The notes under the pieces were generated by a model. It did not search any database and was not told where the DNA came from. It was given only the letters and a program-made list of their open reading frames with translations. Shown one piece after another: positions 1 through 11,266 of a stretch of 64,000 bases of DNA; the stretch's first letter is position 1, and each line of letters begins with the position of its first letter. The position numbers and the translations under genes are program-made. The stretch comes from Marinomonas piezotolerans (GTDB lineage Bacteria > Pseudomonadota > Gammaproteobacteria > Pseudomonadales > Marinomonadaceae). The stretch lies in the NCBI RefSeq assembly GCF_003362755.1, contig NZ_QKRA01000012.1, positions 1-64,000 on the forward strand, given 5' to 3'.

Positions 1-196
1 ACAACCGTAAAGCGAATTGACGTGTTCACTCATCTAAGACTTCAATCTTTTTTGACCTCTAAGAGGTCTGCTGAAGTCTCCAGCGAGCGCCCACACAAAT
101 TATCTGATTATCTATTTTAAAGAGCGTTGCTAACCGCTGAGTTGTTTAAGCTTGGTCAGTTACTTCGTTGTTTTGAAGCCCTGTCCGTGTCAGCGA
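1..196 (-). promoter_or_regulatory. rRNA operon leader (pre-16S), cut by window start
   Basis: Read on the minus strand this closely resembles an enterobacterial rrn leader. A boxA-like GCTCTTTAAAAT (about 114-125) is followed by a segment resembling the conserved ATCAGACAATCTGTGTGGGC of E. coli, then AGTGAACACGTCAATTC near 17-33, matching the E. coli motif AGTGAACACGTAATTC that lies shortly before 16S. BoxA normally loads Nus factors for antitermination of rRNA transcription. The 16S gene itself should begin just beyond base 1. A short ORF starting ATGAGTGAACAC is part of this leader, not a gene. The identification rests on recalled leader sequences. Confidence 0.85.
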
Positions 197-202
197 GGGC
201 GT

Positions 203-230
203 ATATTAAGGATCTACAGATTTAGTGCAA
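203..230 (-). promoter_or_regulatory. rRNA operon promoter
   Basis: On the minus strand TTGCAC (225-230) and TAATAT (203-208) are separated by 16 bases, giving a start near 196. The -10 box is followed by ACGCCCTCGCTGACACGG, the GC-rich discriminator and CTGACACGG motif typical of growth-rate-controlled rRNA P1 promoters. The A/T-tract DNA at 231-262 directly upstream looks like an UP element. Bases 231-286 hold no gene. Confidence 0.8.
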
Positions 231-286
231 GTATTTTTTGAAAAAAAACACTTATTTTTTTCTGTTGCCTTAATGCAGCGTCGATA

Positions 287-1240
287 TTAATTCACTTCTA
301 CGATACGAAGCTCTTTTGGCATTGAAAACGAAACATTCTCTTCTCTGCCAGCTAACTCTCTCGGTGCTTGACCACCTTCTTGCTTTAAACGCTCTATAAC
401 TTCATTAACTAGAATCTCAGGCGCAGATGCTCCCGCTGTCACACCAACGGCTTTAGCTTCTTTTAACCAATCGCTCTCAATCTCTGATGCGTTATCAATA
501 AGGTAGGCTTGCGTCCCCATTCTGCCAGCCAACTCACGAAGGCGATTAGAATTGGAACTATTAACTGATCCGACGACCAATACTAGATCACATTCCTGCG
601 CTAAGGTTTTCACAGCATCTTGGCGATTCTGCGTTGCATAACAAATATCATCCTTTTTAGGACCTTGTATCTCAGGGTAGTGTTTCCGTAACGCATCGAT
701 CACAACAGAGGTATCATCCATAGACAATGTCGTCTGCGTGACAAAAGCCACTTTCGACGGATTTAGCACCTTTAGTTTGGCAACATCGGCAGGGGTTTCG
801 ACCAAGTAAATAGCGCCACCATTCGAGTCGTCATATTGCCCCATTGTCCCTTCTACCTCGGGGTGCCCATCATGACCAATCAATACACACTCCATACCAT
901 CACGTGAGTATCGAACCACCTCCATATGGACTTTAGTCACCAAAGGGCATGTAGCATCAAATACTTTGAGTCCGCGCTTCTCTGCCTCGTTACGAACCGC
1001 CTGAGAAACACCATGCGCACTAAAGATAACAATGTGATCGTCTGGCACTTGGTCCAATTCATCCACAAACACGGCACCTCGGTCTTTCAAGGCTTCCACA
1101 ACAAATTTATTGTGGACGACTTCATGGCGGACATATATCGGTGCTTCGAAAATATCTAAGCAACGGTTTACAATATCAATTGCACGGTCTACCCCCGCAC
1201 AAAAGCCACGCGGATTTGCCAATTGAATAGCAAATGACAT
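287..1240 (-). CDS. ispH: 4-hydroxy-3-methylbut-2-enyl diphosphate reductase
   Basis: Last enzyme of the MEP isoprenoid pathway: reduces HMBPP to IPP and DMAPP with a [4Fe-4S] cluster, in the cytoplasm. At 317 aa it has the usual length. The three cluster cysteines are visible as C14 (NPRGFCAGV), C98 (DATCPL) and C200 (DICYATQ). Substrate-pocket residues H43, H76, H126 and E128 also align with the E. coli enzyme. It is the last gene of the murJ-ribF-ileS-lspA-fkpB-ispH cluster. Its ATG overlaps the fkpB stop by one base (TAATG), which suggests translational coupling. No strong terminator is visible before the rRNA promoter downstream. Confidence 0.97.
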   Translation of the reverse strand: MSFAIQLANPRGFCAGVDRAIDIVNRCLDIFEAPIYVRHEVVHNKFVVEALKDRGAVFVDELDQVPDDHIVIFSAHGVSQAVRNEAEKRGLKVFDATCPLVTKVHMEVVRYSRDGMECVLIGHDGHPEVEGTMGQYDDSNGGAIYLVETPADVAKLKVLNPSKVAFVTQTTLSMDDTSVVIDALRKHYPEIQGPKKDDICYATQNRQDAVKTLAQECDLVLVVGSVNSSNSNRLRELAGRMGTQAYLIDNASEIESDWLKEAKAVGVTAGASAPEILVNEVIERLKQEGGQAPRELAGREENVSFSMPKELRIVEVN

Positions 1241-1665
1241 TATGCCTCCTCTACCGCCACTATTTTTACGCGGTAGGTTAATGTGTGCCCAGCAAGAGGA
1301 TGATTAAAATCCACTTCTACCTTACTCTCTCCGATATGCTTTATCACACCAGGTAACTCATTTTTGGCTGAATCTGCAAATGAAACAACCATACCTTCTT
1401 CAAGGTCCATCGCAAACGAGTTACGAGGTAGTGTTTGAACATTGCTTGGATTATGCGCACCAAAAGCCTTCTCAGGAGGCATTTGATAGCTCGCCTCTTC
1501 CCCTGCATTCATACCCAGCAAGGCCGCTTCAAAGTCCGGCAATAAACTACCATCGCCATATACAAACTGCGCAGGCTGACCATTAAAATTTGAGTCAACC
1601 AGCTGTCCATCTTCCAGAGCCAATTCAAAATGCAACGTGATTCGGCTTTGCTCATTAATCATCAT
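1240..1665 (-). CDS. fkpB: FKBP-type peptidyl-prolyl isomerase, SlpA/FkpB type
   Basis: Small cytoplasmic prolyl isomerase of the SlyD/SlpA group (141 aa). The split FKBP domain starts with [16 protein letters not shown] and contains the family's inserted flap ([12 protein letters not shown]) followed by the return to the FKBP fold ([10 protein letters not shown]). It lacks the metal-binding His/Cys tail of SlyD, so SlpA/FkpB is the better name. The start overlaps the lspA stop by 4 bases (ATGA) and its stop overlaps the ispH start. The lspA-fkpB-ispH order is the same in E. coli. Its cellular client is not evident from the sequence. Confidence 0.93.
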   Translation of the reverse strand: MMINEQSRITLHFELALEDGQLVDSNFNGQPAQFVYGDGSLLPDFEAALLGMNAGEEASYQMPPEKAFGAHNPSNVQTLPRNSFAMDLEEGMVVSFADSAKNELPGVIKHIGESKVEVDFNHPLAGHTLTYRVKIVAVEEA

Positions 1666-2168
1666 TCTGCTTTACCTTTGGAGTCTTTATGAAAAACCCC
1701 TTCAACCAACATTAAAACGACGCCAACTGTAATTGCGCTATCCGCGACATTAAACGCTGGAAAATACCAAGTGGATTGCCAATGCACCTGAATAAAGTCG
1801 ATTACATGACCATATACAAGACGATCATAGAGATTACCAATGGCACCTGACATAATCAGCGTCAGTGACAAAGCCTCTAGTTTATGACTGTGTCCAATTT
1901 TCGCCAGCCGCCAACTAATGCCCACTACAACTGCCATCGCTATAAGTGAAAAGAACCAACGTTGCCATCCGCCTGCCTCAGCCAAAAAACTGAATGCAGC
2001 ACCGGAATTATAACGCAGCGTTAGGTCAAAGAAAGGCAGGAGTGGAATCTCCTGCCCATAGTGTAAATTTACTTCTATCGCTTGTTTAGTCACCCAATCT
2101 AAGGCGAAAACAGCAATAGCCAGCGCCCACCAGCGCTGGACTCGTCTGAGAGTGACTGACATATGCAT
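1662..2168 (-). CDS. lspA: Lipoprotein signal peptidase (signal peptidase II)
   Basis: Inner-membrane aspartyl protease that removes the signal peptide of prolipoproteins after diacylglyceryl transfer. It has 168 aa and four hydrophobic segments (about 12-30, 67-87, 96-115 and 140-158). The catalytic aspartates are D124 (GHVIDFI) and D143 (FNVADS), the same positions as in the P. aeruginosa enzyme, with the conserved YNSGAAFS and GNLYDR blocks. The ATG overlaps the ileS stop (TAATG); a second in-frame ATG two codons later is an alternative start. Gene order with ileS and fkpB supports the call. Confidence 0.96.
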   Translation of the reverse strand: MHMSVTLRRVQRWWALAIAVFALDWVTKQAIEVNLHYGQEIPLLPFFDLTLRYNSGAAFSFLAEAGGWQRWFFSLIAMAVVVGISWRLAKIGHSHKLEALSLTLIMSGAIGNLYDRLVYGHVIDFIQVHWQSTWYFPAFNVADSAITVGVVLMLVEGVFHKDSKGKAE

Positions 2169-4990
2169 TAAGCAAAGAGGCGCTCTTCGCCTTCACCCTC
2201 TGGCAAGTTTGCAATACAGCGATCACACAATTCAGGATGCGCTTCTCGTGTACCAACTTCTTCACGATGATGCCAGCAGCGAGCACACTTCGCACTGCCG
2301 CTCACTACCACTGCGACTTTCAGCCCCACAAGCTCTGTGTCAACTGCGTCGCTAGGTGCATCACCAATGGATGCAACTTTTGCTTCGGAAGAAATCAGCA
2401 CAAAGCGCAATTCGTCTCCCAGTTGCGCTAACGTTGCCTGCAACTCAGCATCACAGTATAGGGTGATCTCTGCACTCAGACTTGCTTTGATCTTGCCTTC
2501 CTTACGCACGGCCTCAAGCACTTTGTTGGTGGCCATTTTGACATCTAACACTTGTTTCCAGAATTGACGCCCCAGTACTTCATCACCGTTTAACTCAAAC
2601 AAGCCTTCATACCAAGTATCTAAAAACACTGATTCTGAATGCTCACCTGGCAACTCTTGCCAAATCTCGTCTGCCGTGAAGCTCAAAATTGGAGCGATCC
2701 AGCGAGTGAAGGCTTCAGCTATGTGGTACAACGCTGTTTGCGCTGAACGACGCGCCAGGCTGTCTTCTTGGGTCGTGTACTGACGATCTTTGATAACATC
2801 TAAGTAGAAGCCACCCAAATCTAGGGAACAGAAGTTTTGAATTTTCTGCACCACCGCTAGGAACTGGTACTCGTTATACGCTTCGTCGATTTCTTTTTGA
2901 AGCTGTGCTGCACGGTCTACAATCCAGCGATCTAACGCAATCATATTCGTAGGCGCTACTAAATCTTTGGCTGGGTCAAAACCAGTCAGGTTAGCAAGCA
3001 TGAAACGCGCAGTATTACGAATACGGCGATAGCTATCCGCAACACGCTTTAAAATCTCATCTGAAACCGTCATTTCACCCGTGTAATCGGTCGCAGCAAC
3101 CCACAATCGAATGATGTCCGCACCTAAGGTTTGCATCACTTTTTGCGGTGACACAACATTACCAAGAGACTTAGACATTTTTCGACCATCACCATCGACG
3201 GTGAAGCCGTGAGTTAAAACGCCTTTGTATGGCGGTACGCCACGGATCGCAATCGACGTTTTTAAAGATGATTGAAACCAGCCACGATGTTGGTCCGAGC
3301 CCTCAAGATACAAATCCGCTGGAAAGCTCAACTCGTCACGTTGGTCAATCACCGAATAATGCGTCACGCCAGAGTCGAACCATACGTCCAACGTATCGGT
3401 CACTTTACTGTACTTTTCAGCATCGTCACCTAACAGCTCTGCTGCATCCAACTCAAACCACGCATCCATTCCTTCTTTTTCGATACGTTGCGCGACTTCT
3501 TCTATCAGGCGAGGCGTCTCAGGATGAAGCTCTTGTGTTTCTTTGTTCATAAACAAAGCTATTGGCACCCCCCAAGTACGCTGTCGAGATACGCACCAGT
3601 CAGGGCTATTATTCAACATGCCTTCCATACGGTTTTGGCCCCATGAAGGCGTCCATTTAACACCTTTCACCGCCTCTTTCGCATCATCGAGTAAGCCTTC
3701 CTCATCCATACTCACGAACCATTGAGGTGTAGCACGGAAGATCAGCGGTGTTTTGGTGCGCCAGCAATGTGGGTAGCTGTGGAAAATTTTCGACTGGAAA
3801 ACTAGGGCACTGTTACGACTCAATGCTTCCAATACCGCATCGTCAACTTTGTAAACATGCAAGCCAGCAAATTCGCCGGCGGCTTCAGAATACACACCAT
3901 TATCTTGAACTAGGTTAATCGTACCAATACCGTTCGCGCGGCCGACATTAAAGTCATCAACACCATGGTCTGGTGCAGTATGGACACACCCCGTACCCGC
4001 CTCAGCCGTTACGTGATCACCAAGAAGGACCGGAATGTCACGTTCCATAAATGGATGATTTAACACCAAACCACCCAGATCTTCCCCCAATACGCGACCG
4101 ACGATGCGGTACTCTTCTTGTCCGTAACGCTGCATGATGCTTTCGACCATGTCTTCAGCAAATACTAGGCGCTCTTTACCCTCGCCCATGTCGACTTCGA
4201 CTAATGCGTAATTAAACTCTGGATGGATCGACACAGCTTGGCTCGCTGGCAGAGTCCAAGGCGTGGTTGTCCAAATGACAACTGACACTTTGCCCTCGCC
4301 CTCAACATCAGAGAATTTACCTAAAAACGCGGTTTCATCTTGAGGTGCGTAACGCACATCCAACGATAACGACGTTTTATCTTGGTATTCCACTTCCGCT
4401 TCAGCCAATGCCGAACCACCAACAACACTCCAATAAACTGGCTTGAAGCCTTTTACAAGATGGCCATTTTCAGCGATTTTTCCCAAAGCTCTAACAATGT
4501 TCGCTTCGGTAACAAAATTCATCGTCAGATAAGGGTTTTCCCAGTCTCCCATCACGCCAAGCCGGATAAAATCTTTCTTCTGTTCTTCGATTTGCGTGTA
4601 GGCATACTCGCGACACTTCGCACGAAAATCTTTAAAAGAGACCTTATCACCAGCTTTGCCGATCATTTGCTCAACTTTATGCTCGATTGGCAAACCATGA
4701 CAATCCCAGCCTGGAATATACGGCGCATCGAATCCACTAACGGTTTTAGATTTAACAATAATATCTTTGAGGATTTTGTTTACCGCGTGACCAATGTGAA
4801 TGCTGCCGTTGGCATATGGAGGGCCGTCATGAAGTATAAAAGACTTACGTCCTTTGCTCACTTCACGTACTTTGTTGTAAAGGTCCATATCTTGCCAGCG
4901 TTTTAACATCGCTGGCTCACGTTTTGCCAGATCTCCCCGCATCGGGAATGCAGTCTCCGGCAAATTCAGCGTTGATTTATATTCACTCAT
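2168..4990 (-). CDS. ileS: Isoleucyl-tRNA synthetase
   Basis: Class I aminoacyl-tRNA synthetase charging tRNA-Ile and editing valine. The HIGH signature (HIGH, residues 65-68) and KMSKS signature (GRKMSKSLG) are both present. The C-terminus carries the zinc finger CARCW...CDRC of the bacterial enzyme. I chose the ATG at 4990 (940 aa) because [13 protein letters not shown] matches the E. coli N-terminus; an in-frame TTG at 5011 would add seven unconserved residues and itself contains the GAGG ribosome-binding sequence. It sits between ribF and lspA, as in most gammaproteobacteria. Confidence 0.97.
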   Translation of the reverse strand: MSEYKSTLNLPETAFPMRGDLAKREPAMLKRWQDMDLYNKVREVSKGRKSFILHDGPPYANGSIHIGHAVNKILKDIIVKSKTVSGFDAPYIPGWDCHGLPIEHKVEQMIGKAGDKVSFKDFRAKCREYAYTQIEEQKKDFIRLGVMGDWENPYLTMNFVTEANIVRALGKIAENGHLVKGFKPVYWSVVGGSALAEAEVEYQDKTSLSLDVRYAPQDETAFLGKFSDVEGEGKVSVVIWTTTPWTLPASQAVSIHPEFNYALVEVDMGEGKERLVFAEDMVESIMQRYGQEEYRIVGRVLGEDLGGLVLNHPFMERDIPVLLGDHVTAEAGTGCVHTAPDHGVDDFNVGRANGIGTINLVQDNGVYSEAAGEFAGLHVYKVDDAVLEALSRNSALVFQSKIFHSYPHCWRTKTPLIFRATPQWFVSMDEEGLLDDAKEAVKGVKWTPSWGQNRMEGMLNNSPDWCVSRQRTWGVPIALFMNKETQELHPETPRLIEEVAQRIEKEGMDAWFELDAAELLGDDAEKYSKVTDTLDVWFDSGVTHYSVIDQRDELSFPADLYLEGSDQHRGWFQSSLKTSIAIRGVPPYKGVLTHGFTVDGDGRKMSKSLGNVVSPQKVMQTLGADIIRLWVAATDYTGEMTVSDEILKRVADSYRRIRNTARFMLANLTGFDPAKDLVAPTNMIALDRWIVDRAAQLQKEIDEAYNEYQFLAVVQKIQNFCSLDLGGFYLDVIKDRQYTTQEDSLARRSAQTALYHIAEAFTRWIAPILSFTADEIWQELPGEHSESVFLDTWYEGLFELNGDEVLGRQFWKQVLDVKMATNKVLEAVRKEGKIKASLSAEITLYCDAELQATLAQLGDELRFVLISSEAKVASIGDAPSDAVDTELVGLKVAVVVSGSAKCARCWHHREEVGTREAHPELCDRCIANLPEGEGEERLFA

Positions 4991-5021
4991 GGTTTTTCGA
5001 TTTATCCTCAAAGATCATCGG

Positions 5022-5951
5022 TCACAGATTGGAAAAGAAGCGAACTGCTTCTTCTTTATCACATTGAATTTGTTTTTCCAGTTCGTCCAGGCCGCTCATC
5101 TTACGTTCTGGGCGAATAAAATGGCGAAACGTCACATCCAAATAATGGTTGTACAAGTCACCAGTAAAGTTGAATAAATGCACTTCTAAAATCGGCGTCT
5201 TTCCTTCAACCGTCGGACGCACGCCAATATTGGCCACTCCTTCATACCGCTTGCCTGAAATTGGAACGGTAACGGCATATACGCCAGACAACGCTGGTGT
5301 CACCCCTTTTAGAAATACATTTGCAGTTGGAAAGCCTAGTTTACGAGCAAGACGCTGCCCTCCCACAACTCGGCCACTCATCACCATTTCATGCCCTAGC
5401 GCGGCCTCCGCAGACACCATATCACCACGTTCTAGGTGCTGTCGCACTAAGGTGCTACTGATGCGCAAACCTTCCGCATTCAAAATAGAAGATGTATTTT
5501 CTACATCAAACCCTTGGCTTACGCCAAAAGACTCTAAAAAGTGAAAATCGCCTTGGCGATCACATCCAAAGCGAAAGTCATCCCCTACCACTAAGTGCTG
5601 AACACCAAGCCCATCGCTTAATACTTGTTGACAAAAAGCATTGGCATCCAAGTTTCTAAGTCGATTATTGAACGGCATACACAAGACATAATCGATGCCT
5701 TGCTCCTTCAGCAAAGCCACCTTGTCCCGCAGCCTAGACAAGCGACCTGGCGCCGTATCAGGCGCAAAGAACTCCCTTGGTTGAGGCTCAAAGATCATGA
5801 TGCCAGCAGGCGCTTGATACAACTCTGCCAACGCTTTAGTACGCGCTAGAATTGCCTGATGTCCCAAGTGCACACCATCGAAATTGCCAATCGTCAGCAC
5901 GCCGTATTTGTGCTGCTTTTGGATATTATAAATACCCCGAACCAGTTCCAT
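5022..5951 (-). CDS. ribF: Bifunctional riboflavin kinase / FMN adenylyltransferase
   Basis: Converts riboflavin to FMN and then FAD. The N-terminal adenylyltransferase domain has the nucleotidyltransferase motif GNFDGVHLGH (residues 22-31) and ISSTLVR. The C-terminal kinase domain begins at GGQRLARKLGFPTAN. The ATG at 5951 (309 aa, MELVRGIYN) is preceded by GGAG four bases upstream and matches the family N-terminus (E. coli MKLIRGIHN). A GTG eight codons earlier is less likely. It lies between murJ and ileS in the conserved cluster. Confidence 0.96.
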   Translation of the reverse strand: MELVRGIYNIQKQHKYGVLTIGNFDGVHLGHQAILARTKALAELYQAPAGIMIFEPQPREFFAPDTAPGRLSRLRDKVALLKEQGIDYVLCMPFNNRLRNLDANAFCQQVLSDGLGVQHLVVGDDFRFGCDRQGDFHFLESFGVSQGFDVENTSSILNAEGLRISSTLVRQHLERGDMVSAEAALGHEMVMSGRVVGGQRLARKLGFPTANVFLKGVTPALSGVYAVTVPISGKRYEGVANIGVRPTVEGKTPILEVHLFNFTGDLYNHYLDVTFRHFIRPERKMSGLDELEKQIQCDKEEAVRFFSNL

Positions 5952-6049
5952 ATCACTCCGTACCAGCACAATCACGCACCAGCGTTGAAAAAATAACCGC
6001 GATTATATAGCACTCACTTCAGCAAAGGTAGGGATCAACTCTTGCAAAG

Positions 6050-7609
6050 CTAATCTTGAGCACGTAAGTGGTGGCCGCGTAGGCCGGATAGCAACAAACA
6101 GACGCCATATATAGAGACACCAATCAACACAACAACTAACATATGCTGCACTCGCATCCAATCAGTTAAACTCGTCCAATCAATGCCCTTTTGATGATAA
6201 AACCACAACCAAGCAACTAATCCTGCCACCCCTACAATAAGAACGCGTAGCAACAACCACCATTGCTGGGAAAATACGTGATAGCCACCTCGCTTTAGTC
6301 CCCACCATAGCAAACCTGCATTTAACGCTGCGGACATACTGGTCGCCAATGCTAAGCCAACATGCCCAAACGGCCACACTAAGATCAAGTTAAACACCAT
6401 ATTAGCAATCATTGCGATCACACCTACCTTCACAGGTGTTTTTGTATCTTGACGAGCATAATAGCCAGGAGCCAGCACCTTAATCAGCATCATAAACACC
6501 AAACCAAGAGAATATGCCTGCAAACTATTAGCGGCCATTTGAACGTCATTAACCGTAAGCTCGCCACGGTAAAATATAGTGGCGATCAAAGGCTCAGCTA
6601 ACACATAGAGCGCAATAGAAGACGGAATAGCGATTAATAATAGCACTCGCAATCCCCAATCAAGAGTGTTAGCAAATCGCTCACCGCTTTGGCCTGCAAA
6701 GCTCCGGGACAGCGACGGCAAAATAACCGTACTAATAGCGATGGCAAAAATCCCCAGAGGAAGCTCATAGAGCCGATCAGACAGGTACAACCAAGTAATA
6801 CTTCCAGTCTCTAAGAATGAGGCCAACACGGTATCTAACAGAAGATTAATCTGGCTCACAGATACGCCAAACAAAGCTGGGCCCATCAATATCAAAATAC
6901 GCTTCACACCGGGATGTGAAAACCCAAGTCTCGGGCGAGGCAACAACTTCAAACGAGCTAGGAATGGCACCTGAAACAACAGCTGCACCACTCCTGCAAA
7001 GAAAACCCCCCAAGCCACGGCAAGTTCAGCTTGTGCCGCAGTCTGCGCAAACCCAAGTGTCGCAATGAGTAGAACAATATTTAGAAAGATCGGAGTAATC
7101 GCTGGAACACCGTATTCTCCGTGAGCATTCAAAATGCCGCCGGCTAATGCAGTAAGAGAAATGAACAACAGATACGGAAATGTCACCGTGAGTAATGTCG
7201 CCGCTAGTTGAGATTGTTCAGGGTTATCCACAAACCCTGGCGCAAATACAAATATAACCCACGGCGCTGTCGCCATAAACAGAGCGGTTACACCCAACAA
7301 CACCAAAGCGAGTGAACCTGTCACCACCGAGACCAACTCACGCACCGCATCGTGCCCTTGATTCACACGATAGTCACTCAATACGGGGACAAAGGCTTGA
7401 GCAAACGCTCCCTCAGCAAATAAACGCCTAAAAAAGTTAGGAATCTTGAAAGCAACAAAAAACGCATCGGCCCCCGCACTTGCACCTAATACAAAGGCCA
7501 ATGCAGAATCCCGAGCCAAACCTAAGATACGAGATAAGAACGTACAAACAGAAACCAACAGGCCTGAGCGTAAAAGTGATCGAGATTTAACCGACTGAGA
7601 GTCAGACAT
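6050..7609 (-). CDS. murJ: Lipid II flippase
   Basis: Polytopic MOP-superfamily inner-membrane protein that flips lipid II to the periplasm for peptidoglycan synthesis. It has 519 aa with about 14 hydrophobic helices. The N-terminus LLRSGLLVSVCTFLSRILGLARD and the following DAFFVAFKIPNFFRRLFAEGAF region are the characteristic MurJ (formerly MviN) blocks, with conserved arginines in helices 1 and 2. It is probably the first gene of the murJ-ribF-ileS-lspA-fkpB-ispH cluster and is divergent from rpsT. The Shine-Dalgarno before this ATG is weak. Confidence 0.95.
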   Translation of the reverse strand: MSDSQSVKSRSLLRSGLLVSVCTFLSRILGLARDSALAFVLGASAGADAFFVAFKIPNFFRRLFAEGAFAQAFVPVLSDYRVNQGHDAVRELVSVVTGSLALVLLGVTALFMATAPWVIFVFAPGFVDNPEQSQLAATLLTVTFPYLLFISLTALAGGILNAHGEYGVPAITPIFLNIVLLIATLGFAQTAAQAELAVAWGVFFAGVVQLLFQVPFLARLKLLPRPRLGFSHPGVKRILILMGPALFGVSVSQINLLLDTVLASFLETGSITWLYLSDRLYELPLGIFAIAISTVILPSLSRSFAGQSGERFANTLDWGLRVLLLIAIPSSIALYVLAEPLIATIFYRGELTVNDVQMAANSLQAYSLGLVFMMLIKVLAPGYYARQDTKTPVKVGVIAMIANMVFNLILVWPFGHVGLALATSMSAALNAGLLWWGLKRGGYHVFSQQWWLLLRVLIVGVAGLVAWLWFYHQKGIDWTSLTDWMRVQHMLVVVLIGVSIYGVCLLLSGLRGHHLRAQD

Positions 7610-7710
7610 AACATCATGTTCTAACGAAAAATTTGTTCAAGAATAGCATTTCAAGTGCCTACAAACAGCTTAATATTTCACTTTCCCCCACTAATAATCT
7701 GTGTTTGGGG

Positions 7711-7738
7711 TTGTAGCGATGCTAAAAACTGGTAAAAT
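7711..7738 (+). promoter_or_regulatory. Candidate rpsT promoter
   Basis: TTGTAG (7711-7716), a 16-base spacer and TAAAAT (7733-7738) are followed by the GC-rich CCGCCGCG, a discriminator of the kind seen at stringently controlled ribosomal promoters. A TTGACA at 7764-7769 further downstream lacks a well-spaced -10. The rest of 7610-7832 shows no gene. Confidence 0.5.
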
Positions 7739-7832
7739 CCGCCGCGAGATTTTCAAGTTAAACTTGACATTCACAAGCGGTAAAGCAACCTGCTATATCG
7801 TTTTAATTATCAAAGATTGAAGGAGCCAGACT

Positions 7833-8096
7833 GTGGCAAACTCCGCCGGTTCAAAAAAACGTGCGCGCCAGGCGATCAAGCATCGCGCTCACAACGGTAG
7901 CCTGCGCTCTATGGTGCGCACATACTTGAAAAAAGTAGATGCAGCTATTGAAGCAGGTAACAAAGAAGAAGCTCAAACAGCTTATGTTGTTGCTACGTCT
8001 AAACTAGACAAAGCAGCTGACAAAGGCCTATATCATAAAAACAAAGCTGCTCGCCATAAGAGCCGCTTGAGTGCGAAAATCAAAGCACTGGCCTAA
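7833..8096 (+). CDS. rpsT: 30S ribosomal protein S20
   Basis: Primary-binding protein of the 16S rRNA 5' domain; 87 aa, Lys/Arg/Ala-rich, starting [21 protein letters not shown]. The start is GTG, preceded by AAGGAG at 7820-7825. E. coli rpsT also uses a non-AUG start (UUG), which is tied to autoregulation by S20, so the weak start may serve the same end here. Monocistronic, with its own promoter and a strong terminator, divergent from murJ. Confidence 0.97.
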   Translation: MANSAGSKKRARQAIKHRAHNGSLRSMVRTYLKKVDAAIEAGNKEEAQTAYVVATSKLDKAADKGLYHKNKAARHKSRLSAKIKALA

Positions 8097-8101
8097 TCCC
8101 A

Positions 8102-8132
8102 TAAAAAAACCGGCGTTAGCCGGTTTTTTTAT
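8102..8132. terminator. Bidirectional Rho-independent terminator (rpsT / dgkA)
   Basis: AACCGGC-GTTA-GCCGGTT forms a tight GC-rich stem with A-tract on the left and T-tract on the right, so it can stop rpsT on the plus strand and dgkA on the minus strand. Confidence 0.93.
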
Positions 8133-8148
8133 GTATATATAATTCACG

Positions 8149-8511
8149 CTAACTGAACAGCAAAAAACACCACACTGTCCCTGCCAAAACCAAAGCCAGC
8201 ATCACGGCCGCTGAGCCTAAATCTTTTGCCCTGCCCGACAATTCATGCTTTTCGTCACTGATTCGATCCACTACAGCCTCAATACTTGAATTGATGGTCT
8301 CTACAACCAACACCAGGCCAACAACAAAAATCATCAATGCTTTCTCAAGCGCTGTTTCACCAAGCCATAACGCGAGAGGTAGCGCCACAATAAAGAGCCA
8401 CACTTCCTGACGAAATGCTGCTTCATGATGCCATTGAGCTCGTAAGCCTTGCGCTGAATATTGCATTGCATCGGAGACTCGCCCGAATCCAGTCTTTCCT
8501 GGCTTTGCCAT
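8149..8511 (-). CDS. dgkA: Diacylglycerol kinase
   Basis: Small trimeric inner-membrane kinase that phosphorylates diacylglycerol to phosphatidate, recycling the lipid left by periplasmic glucan or LPS modification. It has 120 aa, an amphipathic N-terminus (RVSDAMQYSAQGLRAQ) and three transmembrane helices. The conserved active-site block ETINSSIEAVVDRIS is intact. It is the last gene of rplU-rpmA-obgE-proB-dgkA, 15 bases after proB. Confidence 0.95.
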   Translation of the reverse strand: MAKPGKTGFGRVSDAMQYSAQGLRAQWHHEAAFRQEVWLFIVALPLALWLGETALEKALMIFVVGLVLVVETINSSIEAVVDRISDEKHELSGRAKDLGSAAVMLALVLAGTVWCFLLFS

Positions 8512-8526
8512 AACAATCCCACTGCC

Positions 8527-9651
8527 CTAAATAATCACTAAATCATCTCGATGAATTAACTCTGGCTCACCTTCATAACCTAAAATTGCACCTCGTTCTG
8601 AGGACGGCTTACCCAATAGCTTCAGTGTTTCCGCGATACTGTAGTTAACCAAACCGCGCGCCACCAATTGACCTTTCAGGTCTACACACAACACCATATC
8701 ACCACGCGCAAAAGAGCCTTCCGCATCCTTCACACCAACAGGAAGTAGACTAGTGCCAGATTTTCTCAGAGCACTAACGGCCCCATCATCTAACACTAAC
8801 GCACCTCGGCTTTTTAGATGCCCCGCTAGCCACTGTTTACGTGACGCCAACCGTCCCTGCTCTGGCAGCAACCATGTACCAAGATTATCACCTCGCGCCA
8901 CCCGAATGATGACACTTGCCTCTCGACCCGATGCAATCACGGTATGTGCGCCCGCACGCGCAGCCAAACGAGCCGCTCGCACTTTTGTTAGCATGCCACC
9001 ACTACCCAAAATGCCTGCGCCGCCACTGACCATCGCATCCAGACTTTCATCACTCGCAGAAGCATGTTCTATTAATGTTGCATCTTTATGATCTCGTGGG
9101 TTTTTATCAAAAAGACCCTGCTGATCTGTCAAGATAATCAGGACATCAGCTTCAACCAAGTTAGCAACCAGAGCCCCCAACGTATCGTTGTCGCCAAAGC
9201 GGATCTCATCGGTTACAACCGTATCATTTTCATTCACAATGGGTACAGCGCCCAGACTCAATAGAGTTCTAAGAGAAGATCGAGCATTTAAATAGCGCCT
9301 ACGGTTCGACAAGTCATCATGTGTCAGTAGGATTTGCGCTGTACATAAACCGTGTACGTCGAAGTGGCTCTCGTACACTCCCACTAACTCCATTTGACCT
9401 ACCGCTGCTGCTGCTTGCAGTTCATTGACTTGTGTCGGTCGCGAAGAGAAGCCTAGACGTTTCATACCTGCTGCGATAGAGCCGGACGACACCAACACCA
9501 CCTCTTTGCCCTGCGCGCGAAGTTCGGCTATCTGAGCCACCCATTCACCGATTCGCGCAACATCTAACCCTTGACCATCATTGGTCAACAGGGCGCTGCC
9601 TATTTTCACAACAATTCGTTGTGCGGCTGCTATCTTCTCTCTCGTTTCCAT
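8527..9651 (-). CDS. proB: Glutamate 5-kinase
   Basis: First step of proline synthesis: phosphorylates glutamate to gamma-glutamyl phosphate. The amino-acid-kinase domain runs from [12 protein letters not shown] (residues 12-23) through [17 protein letters not shown] and [11 protein letters not shown]-terminal PUA domain follows from about residue 275 ([14 protein letters not shown]). At 374 aa this is the full proteobacterial form. In the family, proline feedback-inhibits the kinase. Cotranscribed with obgE (22-base gap); proA is not adjacent. Confidence 0.96.
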   Translation of the reverse strand: METREKIAAAQRIVVKIGSALLTNDGQGLDVARIGEWVAQIAELRAQGKEVVLVSSGSIAAGMKRLGFSSRPTQVNELQAAAAVGQMELVGVYESHFDVHGLCTAQILLTHDDLSNRRRYLNARSSLRTLLSLGAVPIVNENDTVVTDEIRFGDNDTLGALVANLVEADVLIILTDQQGLFDKNPRDHKDATLIEHASASDESLDAMVSGGAGILGSGGMLTKVRAARLAARAGAHTVIASGREASVIIRVARGDNLGTWLLPEQGRLASRKQWLAGHLKSRGALVLDDGAVSALRKSGTSLLPVGVKDAEGSFARGDMVLCVDLKGQLVARGLVNYSIAETLKLLGKPSSERGAILGYEGEPELIHRDDLVII

Positions 9652-9673
9652 CTACTACTTATCCCACGACTGG

Positions 9674-10897
<1,224 letters not shown>

Positions 10898-10926
10898 TCA
10901 ATGACTCTAATTATAGAATTTTTCCA

Positions 10927-10960
10927 AAAAAAAAGCCCCGCATAGCGGAGCTCTTTTTGA
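10927..10960 (-). terminator. Terminator/attenuator between rpmA and obgE
   Basis: On the minus strand AGCTCCGC-TAT-GCGGGGCT (one G-U pair) is followed by nine T residues. It should end most rplU-rpmA transcripts while allowing some readthrough into obgE. Confidence 0.85.
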
Positions 10961-10975
10961 TAATTCGCTTAGCGA

Positions 10976-11233
10976 TTAGGCAGCAACGACAGAAACTGTA
11001 CGACGCTTGAACTTGCCTTTCACTTCGAATTTCACTTGACCTTCAGCAACAGCGAACAAAGTGTGGTCTTTACCAACGCGAACACCTTCACCAGCGTGGA
11101 ACTGAGTACCACGTTGACGTACTAGAATGTTACCAGGGATAACGACTTGACCACCAAAACGTTTAACACCTAACCGTTTCGACTCGGAATCGCGACCGTT
11201 CTTAGTACTACCACCAGCTTTTTTGTGAGCCAT
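10976..11233 (-). CDS. rpmA: 50S ribosomal protein L27
   Basis: 85-aa basic protein whose N-terminal tail reaches the peptidyl-transferase centre. It starts [24 protein letters not shown], the conserved L27 N-terminus without the extra cleavable peptide of Firmicutes. AGGAG precedes the ATG. It follows rplU by 33 bases, the usual rplU-rpmA pair. Confidence 0.98.
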   Translation of the reverse strand: MAHKKAGGSTKNGRDSESKRLGVKRFGGQVVIPGNILVRQRGTQFHAGEGVRVGKDHTLFAVAEGQVKFEVKGKFKRRTVSVVAA

Positions 11234-11266
11234 GATTTACTCCTAAAATTTTGAATCTTTAAACGC

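Noticed and set aside
1-33. Minus-strand ATG opening a reading frame (MSEHVNSLYG) that runs off the window
   Set aside because: It coincides with the conserved AGTGAACACGT motif of rRNA leaders and is explained by the rrn operon.
4382-4906. 174-codon plus-strand open frame
   Set aside because: Lies antisense within ileS, has no independent signals and is a shadow of that gene.
4991-5011. Upstream TTG start for ileS
   Set aside because: Adds residues absent from the family and overlaps the Shine-Dalgarno sequence; the ATG at 4990 matches the conserved N-terminus.
7764-7797. TTGACA as the main rpsT promoter -35
   Set aside because: The nearest -10-like TATATC is 24 bases away, too far; the upstream TTGTAG/TAAAAT pair fits better.
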